Assembly: GCA_015488785.1 (NCBI GenBank)
Contig: WFNC01000085.1
Span: forward strand, 1 to 6,353
Length of the DNA: 6,353 nucleotides
From: Flavobacteriales bacterium
GTDB lineage: Bacteria > Bacteroidota > Bacteroidia > Flavobacteriales_D > Parvicellaceae
Direction: 5' to 3'
In this document: positions 6,240 to 6,353 of the stretch, one piece after another
Layout: the number at the start of each line of letters is the position of its first letter
How positions within the stretch are numbered: the first letter of the stretch is position 1
Made by a program: the position numbers and the translations under genes
The notes under the pieces: model-generated
Told to the model about the DNA's origin: nothing
What the model saw: the letters and a program-made list of their open reading frames with translations, nothing else
Database searches by the model: none

Positions 6240-6353
6240 TTAAACCCTCGGATAGCATAAAAAATATTTTTTTACAGACTTCGTTAATGCCTGAATATTA
6301 AGATTGTCACTAGCTTCGGTTATATCCAAAACTTGTCCCGATTTGAATAATAT
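6240..6353 (-). CDS. C-terminal fragment of a probable HD-superfamily phosphohydrolase
   Basis: The minus strand is open from the right edge of the window to a TAA (plus-strand TTA at 6240-6242) and gives the last 37 residues of a protein whose start lies outside. The tail reads LFKSGQVLDITEASDNLNIQ and then ALTKSVKKYFLCYPRV. A charged strand-turn element, an E-A-S-D-N-L-N-I helix and an aromatic K-YF-CYP ending resemble, as I remember them, the C-terminus of the COG1078-type HD phosphohydrolases (dGTPase-like) of Bacteroidota. The catalytic HD motifs would be upstream, so the assignment rests on the tail alone. That the stretch is coding is well supported by its composition and by its convergence with the secreted-protein gene across a short gap that carries a hairpin. 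A different protein with a similar tail cannot be excluded. Confidence 0.55.
   Translation of the reverse strand: MLFKSGQVLDITEASDNLNIQALTKSVKKYFLCYPRV

Overview
The window looks like a piece of an AT-rich Bacteroidota chromosome, most likely Flavobacteriales or a close relative. Three things support this. The large 3' gene ends in a gliding-motility/type IX secretion (T9SS) type B C-terminal domain and begins with a Cys-rich N-terminal domain common in such proteins. DUF4286 is a mainly Bacteroidota family. Start codons are preceded by A-rich stretches rather than strong Shine-Dalgarno sequences.

Layout. Positions 2-3018 hold a tightly packed plus-strand block, probably one operon: the 3' end of an unrecognised helical protein, an exported TPR protein of 610 aa starting at a TTG directly after the preceding stop, a DUF4286 protein overlapping it by an ATGA, and a GatB/YqeY-domain protein 30 nt further on. 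A strong U-tract hairpin (3039-3072) closes the block. The 196-nt gap that follows carries a perfect 8-bp inverted repeat (3111-3129) and a plausible Bacteroidota-type promoter (3157-3187). Next comes a 973-aa secreted multi-module protein (3215-6136): signal peptide, Cys-rich N-terminal domain, eight Ig-like modules, a PKD domain and a T9SS type B sorting domain. Past its stop a hairpin (6164-6200) lies between convergent genes. The window ends in the last 37 codons of a minus-strand gene (6240-6353) whose C-terminus resembles HD-superfamily phosphohydrolases.

How the genes fit together. The operon combines a periplasm-directed TPR scaffold with two small cytoplasmic proteins, a grouping I read as conserved housekeeping genes of poorly known role rather than a dedicated pathway. 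The secreted protein is a separate transcription unit and probably a cell-surface or matrix adhesin-like protein. I see no mobile element, CRISPR array, tRNA, rRNA or defence system, and I do not think the window contains a clearly new system. The most interesting points are the exact 78-residue module periodicity with scrambled codons, the operator-like palindrome, and the A-rich slippery start-stop junction at 2214-2224.
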